Positions 51,441-60,665 of a stretch of DNA of 64,000 nt are shown here, in pieces; position 1 is the stretch's first letter; each line of letters begins with the position of its first letter. This DNA is from Candidatus Rokuibacteriota bacterium (GTDB lineage: Bacteria; Methylomirabilota; Methylomirabilia; Rokubacteriales; CSP1-6). The stretch is taken from the NCBI GenBank assembly GCA_003220265.1, contig QHRW01000109.1, forward strand, positions 19,060 through 83,059. The letters are read 5' to 3'. The notes beneath the pieces are model-generated. The model did no database searches. It was not told the origin of the DNA and saw nothing but the letters and a program-made list of their open reading frames with translations. Position numbers and translations under genes: made by a program.

Positions 51441-52028
51441 CTAGTCACCGGCATTCGATGGGTCGCGGGATCGCCCGGTTACGAGTGGCATCGCGAGCAG
51501 CGCTCCCAACCCTACAAGGAGAATCGAGGCGTGCAGGAGATGCACGGAAGCGTTCAAGGCTCGGAACCCCGCCGCCAATTCGGAGGACACGGGGGTCGTG
51601 CTGCGCAGCACCACCGCTTCGATGGCACCGAAGCCCGAACCGTAGTGAACCATGATCCAGAGAACAGCGGCACTGGCGGCGATACCGGCTCCCAGACGGT
51701 GAGATCTGGCGCCGACCGACAGTGCGAGTAACGCGAGGGCAGCGACAACCTGAATGCCACAGATCGCGTAGAAGACCCAGAGGCCTCGCGCGCCGGCCGC
51801 GCGCGCGAAGGTCGGATACATGGCGGCGAACTGGCGCGCGTCGGTGGCGAGCATCCAATCGAGGAAGCGGCCAAGGATCAGCGCGTGACCGAGCATGAAC
51901 CCGGCGACGAGCCCCGTCGTCACCGAGGCGAGCAGCCAGCATGGCCAGAAGAGACGCTGCATCGTCCCGGGGCTTCTCCGAGACGGCCCCACGATCAGTC
52001 GCTCACTCGGCGGCCGATCCACGCTCAT
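51441..52028 (-). CDS. four-helix membrane protein (DUF1772-like)
   Basis: 195 residues from the ATG at 52028 that overlaps the MFS stop. Four TM segments (about 33-55, 85-105, 112-132, 165-185), with GRFLDWML...FAAMYPTFARAAG in the first loop, reminiscent of DUF1772 (anthrone-oxygenase-like) proteins. Assignment to that family is tentative. Coupled to the MFS transporter upstream. Confidence 0.6.
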   Translation of the reverse strand: MSVDRPPSERLIVGPSRRSPGTMQRLFWPCWLLASVTTGLVAGFMLGHALILGRFLDWMLATDARQFAAMYPTFARAAGARGLWVFYAICGIQVVAALALLALSVGARSHRLGAGIAASAAVLWIMVHYGSGFGAIEAVVLRSTTPVSSELAAGFRALNASVHLLHASILLVGLGALLAMPLVTGRSRDPSNAGD

Positions 52029-53287
52029 CCGGCGTCCGCGAACTCGCGTGTCAACATGCTGGGGGTGGATCGCAAGCGGCGGCTCGCGTAGACCAGTGCG
52101 CCGGCCCCGAGCGCCGTGACGGCCGCCGTGACCGGGAAGATCGTGAAGACATCGGCGGCGGTCACCAGCGTCCCCAAAGCGGCGCCGGCCATGAAGCCGA
52201 CATTGATAGGAACATAGGCGAACGACATGACGCGGCCGCGGATCTCGGGCCGAGCGGAACTCGACAAGACAGAGAAGGACACCGCGAAGACGGCGGAGGC
52301 CACGCCCGATACCACCGCCCACGCGATGCCAAACGCGTAGAACGTCGGCGCGAATGCTGGTAACGGCCAGAGTATCGTCTCCAGCACGGCGCCCACGATC
52401 AGCACACGCCAGTGACCGAGGCGATCAGCCATCGCGCCCATGGTCGGGGCGATGATCAGCGTCGCCAAGCCGCCGCCGCCAAGCACAAGTCCTACCGCGG
52501 TGGCACGGTCGGACCCGCGGTAGAGCGACGTTATCGCAATGGGCGCGAAGGTGTTGGCCAACATCCACCCGGTAAACAGAAGAAACAGGGCGGGGAAAAG
52601 TGGAAGCATTGGAGACGCGCGCACGACACGCACAGCATCGACAGCCATGTGAAGCAGCGGGCGCGTATCAGTCGGGACGAAGGAGTCACGATAGCCAATA
52701 CTCAGTGCGACGATGACTGCCAGGAGCAAGACACCATCGACCAGCACCAACCCTGAAAAACCCACACCTTCGGCGTCGACGATCGAGCCGCCCACGATCG
52801 GACCGATGAATGCGCCGATGGGGCCACTGGCGTTCATGATCGAGAAGGCAAGGGCCAGACGCTGTCGCGGAACCCGCTCGGAAAGCGTGGTCATCATGAG
52901 TCCGCTGTTGCCGAACGAGAACCCCATGACGGCACGGCCGAGGATGAAGATCCAGACATTCTGCGCCAAGAATGTGAGCAGCCCGGCGATCAGATAGGCC
53001 GCAAAAGATCTGACGATAACGGGTTGGCGTGCATAGCGATCGGCCAGGGCGCCCCAAAGAGGCAAGAATGGAAGCCCGAGGGCCATGGAGACGACTGCGG
53101 CGGAACCGGTCCACCAGGCGATGTCATTGGAGGCAACGCCCAATTGCGCCAGGTAGAGCGGTGTGAATCCGATGACCTGGCCCCAGAACATCGTCTCGAT
53201 GAATGACGCGACGGTGAAGAGGGCGAGCAACCCCTTCCACGGGGGCGACGGGTCGTGCCGCAGAGCACTCGTCTCGCCGCTCACCAC
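52025..53287 (-). CDS. MFS transporter
   Basis: 420 residues, 12 TM helices. MFS motif A occurs in the first half (GALADRYARQPVIV) and in the second (GAMADRLGHWRVLIV), with ASGPIGAFIGPIVGGS (motif C-like) in TM5. This is a drug-efflux-type profile (DHA1-like). Base composition here is somewhat less GC-rich than the window average. Coupled to the DUF1772-like gene. Confidence 0.88.
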   Translation of the reverse strand: MVSGETSALRHDPSPPWKGLLALFTVASFIETMFWGQVIGFTPLYLAQLGVASNDIAWWTGSAAVVSMALGLPFLPLWGALADRYARQPVIVRSFAAYLIAGLLTFLAQNVWIFILGRAVMGFSFGNSGLMMTTLSERVPRQRLALAFSIMNASGPIGAFIGPIVGGSIVDAEGVGFSGLVLVDGVLLLAVIVALSIGYRDSFVPTDTRPLLHMAVDAVRVVRASPMLPLFPALFLLFTGWMLANTFAPIAITSLYRGSDRATAVGLVLGGGGLATLIIAPTMGAMADRLGHWRVLIVGAVLETILWPLPAFAPTFYAFGIAWAVVSGVASAVFAVSFSVLSSSARPEIRGRVMSFAYVPINVGFMAGAALGTLVTAADVFTIFPVTAAVTALGAGALVYASRRLRSTPSMLTREFADAG

Positions 53288-53480
53288 GGCGTATACCTGA
53301 ACGGAGCCGTGCTCGAATTGTCGTCCGCGTTAATAGCCTCCATCTTGTCATAAGAGCCCAACAGATCGGAACATTCTCTCCAGAGCAGGAGCAGCTTGGT
53401 CATTGCAACCCAAGCGCTCTCGCCGTACCTTCTGCCGCGCGGGCTTCGGGAAGCTTCCTACTTCGCCCAGGAGGACACCC

Positions 53481-54875
53481 ATGCGGAAATTGCTCACGCT
53501 GATACCGTTCGTCGTCATCGTCGTTCTGGCGCTGCCCGTAGCCGGGCAGGAAATCGACACGCTTCGACGGGAGCTGGATCAGATGCGTCAGCAGTTCCAG
53601 CGTGCGCAGCAGGACTATCAACAGGCTCTCGAGGTCATGACCGAGCGGCTGCGCCGGCTGGAGGAGTCGACGCCGCCGGCGACGGTAGCCCGTCCGCCAC
53701 GGGATGCCGCCGGGACCTCGGAGCCGACGCTCATGGACCTGGCGCGGCCGCGCGAGCCGTTTGCTCTCGCCACCACTCGCGGCGCGGGCGTGCTGCTCTT
53801 CGACATCGGGGTCGCCGGTGACTTCGTGGGCAACCTGGTGCAGGACCGGGTGGACCGCGCGAACGTCGGCACGTTCGCCCGCCGTGAGAACCGGTTTTTC
53901 GCGCGCGAGCTCGAGCTGAACCTCTTCGGACAAATCGACCCGTACGCCCGCGCGGAAGTGCGCGTGGTCAGCAGTGAGCTCTCGAGCGACTTCGACATCG
54001 CGCAGCTGGCCGAAGCTCACCTCACGCTGCCCACGCTTCCGCTCGGCGTCCAGGTGAAGCTGGGCAAGGTTCGTAACCGCTTCGGGCTACTCAACGAGCG
54101 TCACGACCATGACCTGCCGCAGATCGATCGGCCGGACGTCCTCGTCGCTTTCTTTGGCGAGAACGGGCTGGTAGAAAAGGGCCTCGAGGCCTCGATTACG
54201 GCGGACCTGCCGTTTCGTCTCGAGGCGCTCGTCGGCGTGTTCAACGGCGACAACGACCTTGCCTTTGGCCGCCAAAGCCTCCGGGACCCGCTGCTGACCG
54301 CTCGACTGCGCACCTTGCTCGAGCTGGGCGGCCCGAGCGTGATCCAGCTCGGCGTCTCCGGCGCGAACGGCCCGACCTCGAGAGGCTTTGACGGTGTCCG
54401 CCTCGATTCGCGCCGCAACACGATCGTGGGTGCCGACCTGAAGTACACCTACACGCCCGAGAACTGGCGACATCCGCTGCTCACGCTGGCCGGCGAGACG
54501 GTGTGGGGCCTCGCCCGGCGCCCGTTGGCGTTCGGCGACCCCGACGGGGACGGCATCTTTACGGAGGAGCAGAGCACCGGCCGCCGCCACGGCTGGTACG
54601 CCTTCGTCGAGCTGCAGCCGTGGCAGAAATGGCTCGGCGGCGTGCGGTACGATTGGACGCAGGCGACGGACGGGCGTTCCGGCGCCGAGTGGGCGATCGA
54701 GCCCTACGTCGGATTCATTCTGTCGGAGTTTCTCAGGTTCCGCCTGGCCTACAAGCACACCGATCGCTCCCGGCGCTTCGGCTCTGCCGAGATCATCCGC
54801 AGCGAAACGTCGTTCGACGAGGTGCTCTTCCAGGCCTCTTTCGTCCTCGGCGCCCACCCGAGACGTCCGTATTGA
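53481..54875 (+). CDS. outer-membrane porin-like protein with N-terminal coiled coil
   Basis: 464 residues from the ATG at 53481 with an AGGAGGACACCC ribosome-binding site. Signal peptide (about 1-22, LLTLIPFVVIVVLALPVAG). Residues ~25-60 form a coiled coil (IDTLRRELDQMRQQFQRAQQ). The rest alternates amphipathic strands and ends in an aromatic-rich segment (DEVLFQASFVLG), consistent with a phosphate-porin-like 16-strand barrel. The coiled coil probably anchors or trimerises the channel. Solute unknown. Confidence 0.8.
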   Translation: MRKLLTLIPFVVIVVLALPVAGQEIDTLRRELDQMRQQFQRAQQDYQQALEVMTERLRRLEESTPPATVARPPRDAAGTSEPTLMDLARPREPFALATTRGAGVLLFDIGVAGDFVGNLVQDRVDRANVGTFARRENRFFARELELNLFGQIDPYARAEVRVVSSELSSDFDIAQLAEAHLTLPTLPLGVQVKLGKVRNRFGLLNERHDHDLPQIDRPDVLVAFFGENGLVEKGLEASITADLPFRLEALVGVFNGDNDLAFGRQSLRDPLLTARLRTLLELGGPSVIQLGVSGANGPTSRGFDGVRLDSRRNTIVGADLKYTYTPENWRHPLLTLAGETVWGLARRPLAFGDPDGDGIFTEEQSTGRRHGWYAFVELQPWQKWLGGVRYDWTQATDGRSGAEWAIEPYVGFILSEFLRFRLAYKHTDRSRRFGSAEIIRSETSFDEVLFQASFVLGAHPRRPY

Positions 54876-54887
54876 ATGTCTCGATAG

Positions 54888-55316
54888 TTACGCTGGAGAC
54901 GCCAGAGGCTTCCCCTTCTCCACGACATAGGTGATGAGAAGACGACTCTTGGCGCTGCCAGGCTGACCTCCAGCGTGCGGTGTCTCAGGAGGTATCTGGA
55001 AGCCGTCACCCGGTTTGATCGTGCGGGTCTGTTGACCTTGAATGGGAAGCTCGAAGCCGCCTTCCAGGACATAGGCGGATTCGATTCCAGGATGCGTGTG
55101 CCGGGCGACCGCCACTCCGGGCTCGATGGTCGCTTCCACAAGGACCGTCACATACCCCGGCGCCGGGCCATCGGTCTGCGACAAAATCTTTCGAGTGACG
55201 CCAGACGTCCCTGCGGGCGGTGTCGTTTGGGCCGCCGCTTCGGTAACAAGAATGTCAGACGTAATGGCACAGATCGCGCATGACACGAAACCCGTGAACG
55301 CTCGCCGAGTCAGCAT
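54888..55316 (-). CDS. Tat-exported cupin-domain protein
   Basis: 142 residues from the ATG at 55316 with GAGGAGG upstream. The N-terminus MLTRRAFTGF is a good twin-arginine signal (TRRAFT), with cleavage near AAAQ. A single cupin follows with metal ligands in RHTHPGIESAYVLEG and a second motif at PGDGFQIPPETPHAGG. A periplasmic cupin with folded cofactor fits Tat export. Function unknown. Confidence 0.82.
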   Translation of the reverse strand: MLTRRAFTGFVSCAICAITSDILVTEAAAQTTPPAGTSGVTRKILSQTDGPAPGYVTVLVEATIEPGVAVARHTHPGIESAYVLEGGFELPIQGQQTRTIKPGDGFQIPPETPHAGGQPGSAKSRLLITYVVEKGKPLASPA

Positions 55317-55589
55317 GACGTCCTCCTCGATTTCTCGTCTCGCTAAGCGCATTCCTCGACACCTGACCATCCCGCCGTCTCCGCGCGCTCAGTGAGTGTC
55401 GTGGGTGACGATCTTGCTTCAGCGGCCGATCGTGCGCAACCTGATTCAGAAGAGGTGTCAGCCATGGCGCGAACGGCAGCACGATTCCATCGCTCTCACG
55501 AAAGGTAGTTCCAGCCCCCGGTGGGACCCGCTCGCTTTAGGTTGACGGCGCGCGTATCGCTGTCCGAGGTGCACCCGAGTGAACGGCGA
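55317..55589. other. 273-bp intergenic region without a recognisable gene
   Basis: The region lies between two leftward genes, with no conserved protein motif in any frame. The right part is less GC-rich than the flanks. Confidence 0.35.
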
Positions 55590-56435
55590 TCACTGCCGAA
55601 GAAGAGCTGATATCGCGTCCCAAGCCGAGCGACCGAGTTCCGCATCCGCCTCATCACTGCCGCCCTGTGCATGCTGAATCGACCGAGGAGTTGTTTCGCT
55701 CGGGAAGAGCAGACGATGCCCGGCCTTGGGATGCTGAATCAATGTCGCACTCTTGCCGGCCGATGCGAGTCGTTCCTCTATTGATTTGGCGAACACGTCG
55801 GATGGCCAAAGCGCGTCGTCACGACCCGCAACCAGGATAATTTTCGCTCGAGCTTTCTCGATCGGAATCGTCGCGGCGGACAAATTGTTTGCACCCATCT
55901 GCAGACTCCGTTCGTAGAGGCTCCGATACGTTACCAATCCTTCGCGCCTCTCCGGTCGCCACGTTTCATCATATTTGATGAAAGGCAGCGGAACTCCGTC
56001 ACGCGTCCATGATGATCGTTGAGGCCACGCGACTCCGTCGATGCCAGGGCCAATGTTCGCCCAAACAACAGATGAGGGGCTGATCGCCGCAACCACCCGG
56101 ACCCTGGGATCATCGGCGGCGATCAACAGGGCGGCTTCGGCGCCCTTCGAGGTCCCCACATACGCAACCCTCTCGCCGCCCTCTTCGATCAGCCGGTCGG
56201 TCGCCCGCGTGAAGACTTCCAGCGGAACCTCACAGATGCCAGGCGGCTGTCTCTCACCACCGAACCAACGAAGGGCGATGCATACGGCCCCCAGCCCTGC
56301 AAACAATCTGGCGCGTGCAACGTCGACCCTTCCGCTTGACCCGGCCAGGACAACGACGCCCCAGCCGGTTGGCTCAGCCGGCTTCAGAATGGAGCCCTGG
56401 AGGTCGCTGGAAAGGCCTGCCTCGTGGACCTTCAC
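55590..56435 (-). CDS. alpha/beta hydrolase of the BAAT/acyl-CoA thioesterase C-terminal type
   Basis: 281 residues. Nucleophile elbow GTSKGAE with Ser96 (GxSxGAE is the BAAT C-terminal signature), acid in VAGRDDALWPS and His in HPKAGHRLLFP. The upstream half has a VVLAGSSGRVD oxyanion region. No signal peptide. Probably cleaves or transfers acyl groups; several bacterial homologues are linked with detoxification or antibiotic tailoring. It stands alone. Confidence 0.82.
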   Translation of the reverse strand: MKVHEAGLSSDLQGSILKPAEPTGWGVVVLAGSSGRVDVARARLFAGLGAVCIALRWFGGERQPPGICEVPLEVFTRATDRLIEEGGERVAYVGTSKGAEAALLIAADDPRVRVVAAISPSSVVWANIGPGIDGVAWPQRSSWTRDGVPLPFIKYDETWRPERREGLVTYRSLYERSLQMGANNLSAATIPIEKARAKIILVAGRDDALWPSDVFAKSIEERLASAGKSATLIQHPKAGHRLLFPSETTPRSIQHAQGGSDEADAELGRSAWDAISALLRQ

Positions 56436-56569
56436 GGCTCTTTCAGCTTAAGTTGGTCCATTTGCGATGAGCAAGCTTTCGATCTGCAGGGACTTTAGTC
56501 GCTCTCGAAGCAACGCCGGGCTGCCTCAATGGCCCACTCGCCTCATCGGCGCGCGGTGGGAGTTCGCGG

Positions 56570-56611
56570 TCATCCCCCCACGTTCAGCCGTTCCGTCATG
56601 TGCCGCTCCAT
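56570..56611 (-). other. 13-codon ORF behind a strong Shine-Dalgarno sequence
   Basis: CGAGGAGAACTGCC precedes an ATG at 56611; the frame stops after 13 codons. It could be a regulatory leader peptide or the 5' stump of a lost gene. The surrounding 269 bp (56436-56704) shows no other coding signal. Confidence 0.3.
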
Positions 56612-56704
56612 GGCAGTTCTCCTCGCGTGTTAGGCGACATAAACCCTATCGTCGCGCGATGAGGGCGGCAGGGTCGTTACCGGGCTTCCATCGCGTTCGC
56701 CATT

Positions 56705-57220
56705 CTATTTTTGTCGCGGGTCGTCCGCAGGGTTCAGGTACTGGATCGTGAAGGGCCCGATCCCGTGATGCTGAATGATCGTCTCCTCGCTGGCCCAGCC
56801 GAAATGATGGATCGTTGCCGGCATCTCGAAGATACTTCCAGCGGGAAGCACCTTCCCGTTCGCGGTATCGAGCTTATCGCCATGCCCCATGTGGAAGGTG
56901 CCCGAGATCACCGTCACTGTCGTCTTTCTTGGATGCCAGTGGGCCGGTATCCGATAGTTGGCCGGGAACTTCAAACGAAAGGTGAATGGACCGGGCTTGT
57001 TGGGCCCTCCTTCAATCAGGGCCATGCTGGCGCCAGGCGGTAGCATCGGCGGTCCGGCCGTCCAGGTGAGTTCCATCGGCGTGAGGCTCATGCCTTGGTG
57101 GGCCTCGCCGACGGTCGGTCGCGTCGTCTTCTGCTCCTGAGCAGCTGCCGGCGATCCGCCGATCAGGCTCGTGACGATCATCAGCGTTGCCACTCGCGCT
57201 CTTTGGGATGAAATTCTCAT
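56705..57220 (-). CDS. exported cupin-domain protein (ChrR/DUF4437-like)
   Basis: 171 residues. Signal peptide (about 1-27, VATLMIVTSLIGGSPAAAQ). Cupin with IPAHWHPRKTTVTVISG (metal His pair), GSIFEMPATIHHFGW and a late His pair in IIQHHGIGP. A periplasmic cupin without clear enzymatic role. It is divergent from the CpxRA-like operon; the intergenic region carries two CpxR-type boxes, so it may share their control. Confidence 0.82.
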   Translation of the reverse strand: MRISSQRARVATLMIVTSLIGGSPAAAQEQKTTRPTVGEAHQGMSLTPMELTWTAGPPMLPPGASMALIEGGPNKPGPFTFRLKFPANYRIPAHWHPRKTTVTVISGTFHMGHGDKLDTANGKVLPAGSIFEMPATIHHFGWASEETIIQHHGIGPFTIQYLNPADDPRQK

Positions 57221-57378
57221 GTGACTTCCTCCTGGAACCGATTGGTGTTCACAGACCGTGTGGTGGCGCTCCCGGCTCAGCTGATCGCGGCCGCGTGAGC
57301 TCCTTCTCCCAGTGGATCAGCTTCGTTCCTCCTCGCGACCATATGCACGCAGCACCGTGAAGGGCGTATGTCTCGAAC

Positions 57379-57393
57379 GTAAAGATTCGTAAC
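57379..57393 (+). promoter_or_regulatory. CpxR-type box 1
   Basis: GTAAA-GATTC-GTAAC matches the CpxR consensus GTAAA-N5-GTAAA with one mismatch, on the plus strand. It lies about 160 bp upstream of the divergent cupin start and 215 bp upstream of the Spy/CpxP-like relic. Confidence 0.5.
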
Positions 57394-57455
57394 AACGGAC
57401 GAGAGCGACTCGGGTCGGGCGGTGGGAGTGCTCTGGCCTCGGCAGCCCCGATAGC

Positions 57456-57470
57456 TTTACCTAACTTTAC
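57456..57470 (-). promoter_or_regulatory. CpxR-type box 2, perfect match
   Basis: On the minus strand GTAAA-GTTAG-GTAAA, a perfect CpxR consensus. Both boxes lie between the divergent cupin gene and the Spy/CpxP-like relic plus CpxRA-like genes, as expected for autoregulation. Confidence 0.55.
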
Positions 57471-57592
57471 GTGCCGGACACACGGGGTTTACCTGAGCCG
57501 CGCACCCTTTCGGGGCGGAAGACGTTCTCCAACGCCCCGCGAGAGGGAGCAGCAGCCGTGACCCAGACCTCATACTCAGGTGGGGCAATCCG

Positions 57593-57874
57593 CGTCGCCG
57601 TTTCTTCTGGAGTGCGGCAACCGCGACGGTCAGTGCGGACCTGGGGACCGACATCGGCATCAGGGCGTTCGCCCACGGTAGCTGAGCGCACGATCGAGAT
57701 GTGCTCCAGCGTCGCACCTATACGTCGAGATCGATGCCACGGACGCGCAGAAGCAGCAGCTCGCCGCGATCGTGAAGGGCGCGGCCCTGGACCTCTTGCC
57801 GCTGCGTGCCAAGCTGAGAACAGAGCGAGCAGCTGGCCGAGCGCCTCACCCGCTGGCGCGGCCAACGCGGGTAA
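57593..57874 (+). pseudogene. decayed Spy/CpxP-like (LTXXQ) periplasmic protein gene
   Basis: No single frame is open, but three successive frames carry the family pieces in order: an export-signal-like RRRFFWSAATATVSA and GIRAFAHGS ending in a stop (57593-57685), then LYVEIDATDAQKQQLAAIV and DLLPLRAKL (57718-57815), then EQLAERLTRWRGQRG and a stop (57827-57874). These match the start, the first LTxxQ-type helix and the C-terminal EQ-L-RL-RW end of Spy/CpxP-like proteins, with deletions between. It sits 9 bp before the response-regulator gene, the normal place of cpxP/spy in such operons. Confidence 0.6.
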
Positions 57875-57883
57875 GCTAGGGGC

Positions 57884-58570
57884 GTGGGGCCGCGCATCCT
57901 GCTGATCGAAGACGATGGCCGGCTCGCTGAGATGGTGTCCGAATATCTTGGCGAGGCCGGCTTTCGCGTCGCAGTCGCCGCGGAAGGCCGCGCCGGGCTG
58001 GAGCGGCTTACGCGCGAACCGTATGATGCACTGGTGCTCGACCTCATGCTGCCCGACATGGACGGACTCGAGGTGTGTCGGCAGCTTCGTCTGAAGTCCG
58101 ACATACCGGTCCTGATGCTGACCGCACGAGGTGAGGCGATGGACCGCGTCGTCGGCCTGGAGATCGGCGCCGACGACTACCTTCCCAAGCCGTTCGAACC
58201 GAGAGAGCTGCTGGCGCGCCTGCGCGCGATCCTGCGGCGGCGTCAGCCCGGCGGCCCGGGCAACGCGCTGCGCTTCGGCCGACTCGAGATCGATCGTGAC
58301 GCCCGAGTCGCGCGGCTCGACGGCGCCGAACGCGGCCTCACGGGTCACCAGTTCACGCTGCTCGTCGCGCTAGCCGAGAAAGCGGGGCGCGTGTTGTCGC
58401 GGAACGCCCTGATGGACCTCGTCAAGGGTGAGCCGCTGGACGCCTTCGACCGGTCGATCGACGTTCATATCTCGCGCATCCGCGCGGCGATCGAGGATGA
58501 CCCGAAGCGGCCACGTCGCATTCTTACCGTGCGCGGGGCTGGCTACGTGTTCGCCAAGCAGCAGGACTGA
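57884..58570 (+). CDS. cpxR: OmpR/CpxR-family response regulator
   Basis: 228 residues from a GTG. Receiver with acidic pair Glu9/Asp10, phospho-acceptor Asp53 in VLDLMLP, Thr in LTARG and Lys in LPKPF. The winged-helix domain contains AFDRSIDVHISRIRAAIE and ends in TVRGAGYVFAK. The CpxR assignment rests on the paired boxes and the CpxP-like relic upstream; the protein itself is generic OmpR type. TGATG overlap with the kinase gene. Confidence 0.88.
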   Translation: MGPRILLIEDDGRLAEMVSEYLGEAGFRVAVAAEGRAGLERLTREPYDALVLDLMLPDMDGLEVCRQLRLKSDIPVLMLTARGEAMDRVVGLEIGADDYLPKPFEPRELLARLRAILRRRQPGGPGNALRFGRLEIDRDARVARLDGAERGLTGHQFTLLVALAEKAGRVLSRNALMDLVKGEPLDAFDRSIDVHISRIRAAIEDDPKRPRRILTVRGAGYVFAKQQD

Positions 58571-59841
58571 TGCGTCGGCTCTATTTGCGTATCTATCTCG
58601 CCGTCCTCGTCAGTCTCGCGGTGTTTGCGGTGTGCTCGGGCCTCGTGTGGCGCCAGTTCGGCGATGCCGGCCCCGCGGGTCACGCGTTCGAAGTGGCCGC
58701 GACGCTCGCGCAGAACATCCTGCCCGCCGCCGGAGCGCCGAAGGCCGAGCAACAAGCGGCGCTCGAAAAGCTCGCCGGCAATCTGCGGGCGGACGTCGCG
58801 CTGTTCGCCGCCGATCGCTCGCTGCTTGCTACCGTCGGCGAGCAGCTAACCTTACCGAGCGCGGGCCGCGACCGAGGCGGCTGGTTGCGCCACTGGGGCA
58901 ACGCCCCCGCCGGGACGATCCATCTGCCCGACGGCCGGTGGCTGGTCGCCCGGGTGCCGCGCGACCGCTGGCATCCGGGCTTCCCCTTGTTCTTCCCACT
59001 TGTTCCGATTGCGTTCGCCGTGGGGGTCGGGGCGTATCCCGTGGTGCGCCGTCTCACGGCACGCCTGGAGCGTCTGCAGGCGGGCGTGGAGTCGCTCGGC
59101 GCCGGAGACCTCTCGGCTCGGGTGAAGGTCGAAGGCCACGATGAGGTGGCGCGGCTCGCCGAGAGCTTCAACCGCGCCGCCGGCCGCATCGAGGAGTTGG
59201 TCGGCGCCCACAAATCGCTCCTGGCCCATGCCTCGCACGAGCTGCGCACGCCGCTCACGCGCATCCGCATGGCCGTGGAATTGATGAAGGAGAGCGCGGA
59301 CTCGAAGCGCAAGCGAGATGTCGAGCAGGGCATCGCCGAACTCGACGCATTGATCGACGAGATTCTGCTGGCCAGCCGCCTGGACGTCGTGAAGGGGCGG
59401 GAAGCGGACGAAGAGGTAGATCTGCTGGCGCTCGCGAGCGAGGAGTGTTCGCGCTATGAGGAGGCCGAGCTCGAGGGCCAGCCGATCACGGTCCGTGGAG
59501 ACCCGCGCCTGCTGCGCCGGATGATGAGGAACCTGTTGGAGAACGCGAGACGCCACGGAGCGCCGCCGATCGAAGTGCGCGTCAGCCGCGCCGCTGGCAC
59601 GGCGGAGATTCGCGTCAGCGACCATGGGCCAGGCATCCCGGACGCGGAGCGCGAGGATGTCTTCCGACCATTCCGCCGCTTCGCTGGCGCCCGGGATAAC
59701 CCGGGGGGCGGATTAGGACTGGCGCTGGTCCGCCAGATCGCACGCCGACACGGCGGTGATGCGCGGTACCTACGTCGCGAACCGTCTGGGAGCTGCTTCG
59801 TTGCGAGCCTTGACGCATCAGCCCCTGATAACGCGAGCTGA
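58570..59841 (+). CDS. cpxA: sensor histidine kinase (CpxA-like)
   Basis: 423 residues. TM1 about 8-25, a periplasmic domain (about 30-138), TM2 about 140-157, HAMP, HisKA with His223 in HASHELRTPLTR, HATPase with NLLENARRHG, DHGPGIP and GGGLGLALVRQ. Periplasmic sensing of envelope stress or metals is the family role. With the CpxP-like gene broken, the negative feedback that CpxP provides may be lost (inference). Confidence 0.9.
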   Translation: MRRLYLRIYLAVLVSLAVFAVCSGLVWRQFGDAGPAGHAFEVAATLAQNILPAAGAPKAEQQAALEKLAGNLRADVALFAADRSLLATVGEQLTLPSAGRDRGGWLRHWGNAPAGTIHLPDGRWLVARVPRDRWHPGFPLFFPLVPIAFAVGVGAYPVVRRLTARLERLQAGVESLGAGDLSARVKVEGHDEVARLAESFNRAAGRIEELVGAHKSLLAHASHELRTPLTRIRMAVELMKESADSKRKRDVEQGIAELDALIDEILLASRLDVVKGREADEEVDLLALASEECSRYEEAELEGQPITVRGDPRLLRRMMRNLLENARRHGAPPIEVRVSRAAGTAEIRVSDHGPGIPDAEREDVFRPFRRFAGARDNPGGGLGLALVRQIARRHGGDARYLRREPSGSCFVASLDASAPDNAS

Positions 59842-59909
59842 GTTTTGCCGAACGACTGCCCTCCCGCAAGCGCATGACGGTCAAGCAAATCTTGGAGAGT
59901 GAGAAGTCA

Positions 59910-59930
59910 GTCTAGCCCTCCGGGCTAGAC
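59910..59930. terminator. perfect hairpin between convergent kinase and PIG-L genes
   Basis: GTCTAGCCC pairs with GGGCTAGAC around a 3-nt loop TCC. On the plus strand a pyrimidine-rich tail (GCTCCTTCCTT) follows. It lies 68 nt after the kinase stop and 34 nt before the PIG-L stop; probably bidirectional. Confidence 0.55.
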
Positions 59931-59963
59931 GCTCCTTCCTTGTTCGCGGCCTTGCCCATGGCT

Positions 59964-60665
59964 CTATCCCGGCACGACGATGTGGTCGAAGCCCTCGGCG
60001 CACGCGTAGCCCTTGTCCTTCCCGAGCGTAGCCGCGCGGTTCCGAATGCGAGTCTCGACCGTGTTGAAATCGCCGACCTGGCTCGCGTGACAGCGGATAG
60101 CCTGAAGCTTCAGGTCCATGGTGTCCGTGATATTCACGATGAGACCCGGCCGTTCCCACTGAACGACATACACGTCGCGGACTAGGTGAGGTTCGTACTC
60201 CGGCAGCAGCTCGGGAAAAGAGAGGTGGTCTCGCGCGAGCGGATAGACGCAGTCGAGCACGACGCGGCCGGTAGTCCGATGGTCCCGATGCCAGGCGGGG
60301 AAGTTCGTGTACGTGCGCTGCGGGTTCAGCGTGATGATCAAGTCCGGCCGCCACCGGCGGATCTGACGGGTGATGTCACGCCTTAGATCGCGTGTGTCCG
60401 TAAGTTCGCCGTCCTCGTAGCCGAGAAATTCCACCCGTTCGACGCCGAGCACCCGAGCAGCTCGCCGCTGCTCCTCCGCTCGAATCGGTACCAACTGCTC
60501 CGATGTGACGCCGCGGTCGCTCGATCCCTTGTTCCCGCTGGTCACGATCACGTAAGTGATCTCGCGATCATCGCGGGCCAAGCGCGCAACGGTACCGCCC
60601 GCCAGGAATTCAGGATCATCTGGATGCGCGGCGACGAACATCACCGGCCCGTTCTCTGTCGTCAT
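59964..60665 (-). CDS. PIG-L family deacetylase
   Basis: 233 residues. The zinc motif AHPDDPEF (residues 13-20; His14, Asp16, Asp17) and the HRDHRTTG second ligand region are intact. FLGYEDGELTD and LNPQRTYTN are family segments. LmbE/PIG-L enzymes remove N-acetyl groups from sugars, as in mycothiol or bacillithiol or antibiotic pathways; substrate unknown. ATGA overlap with the MFS gene places it in the MerR operon. Confidence 0.9.
   Translation of the reverse strand: MTTENGPVMFVAAHPDDPEFLAGGTVARLARDDREITYVIVTSGNKGSSDRGVTSEQLVPIRAEEQRRAARVLGVERVEFLGYEDGELTDTRDLRRDITRQIRRWRPDLIITLNPQRTYTNFPAWHRDHRTTGRVVLDCVYPLARDHLSFPELLPEYEPHLVRDVYVVQWERPGLIVNITDTMDLKLQAIRCHASQVGDFNTVETRIRNRAATLGKDKGYACAEGFDHIVVPG

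Noticed and set aside
57471..57905. A 144-codon plus-strand open frame upstream of the CpxR-like gene
   Set aside because: Its translation is Arg/Ala-rich without motifs, while the other two frames carry Spy/CpxP-like pieces in order. It is a frame shadow of the decayed gene.
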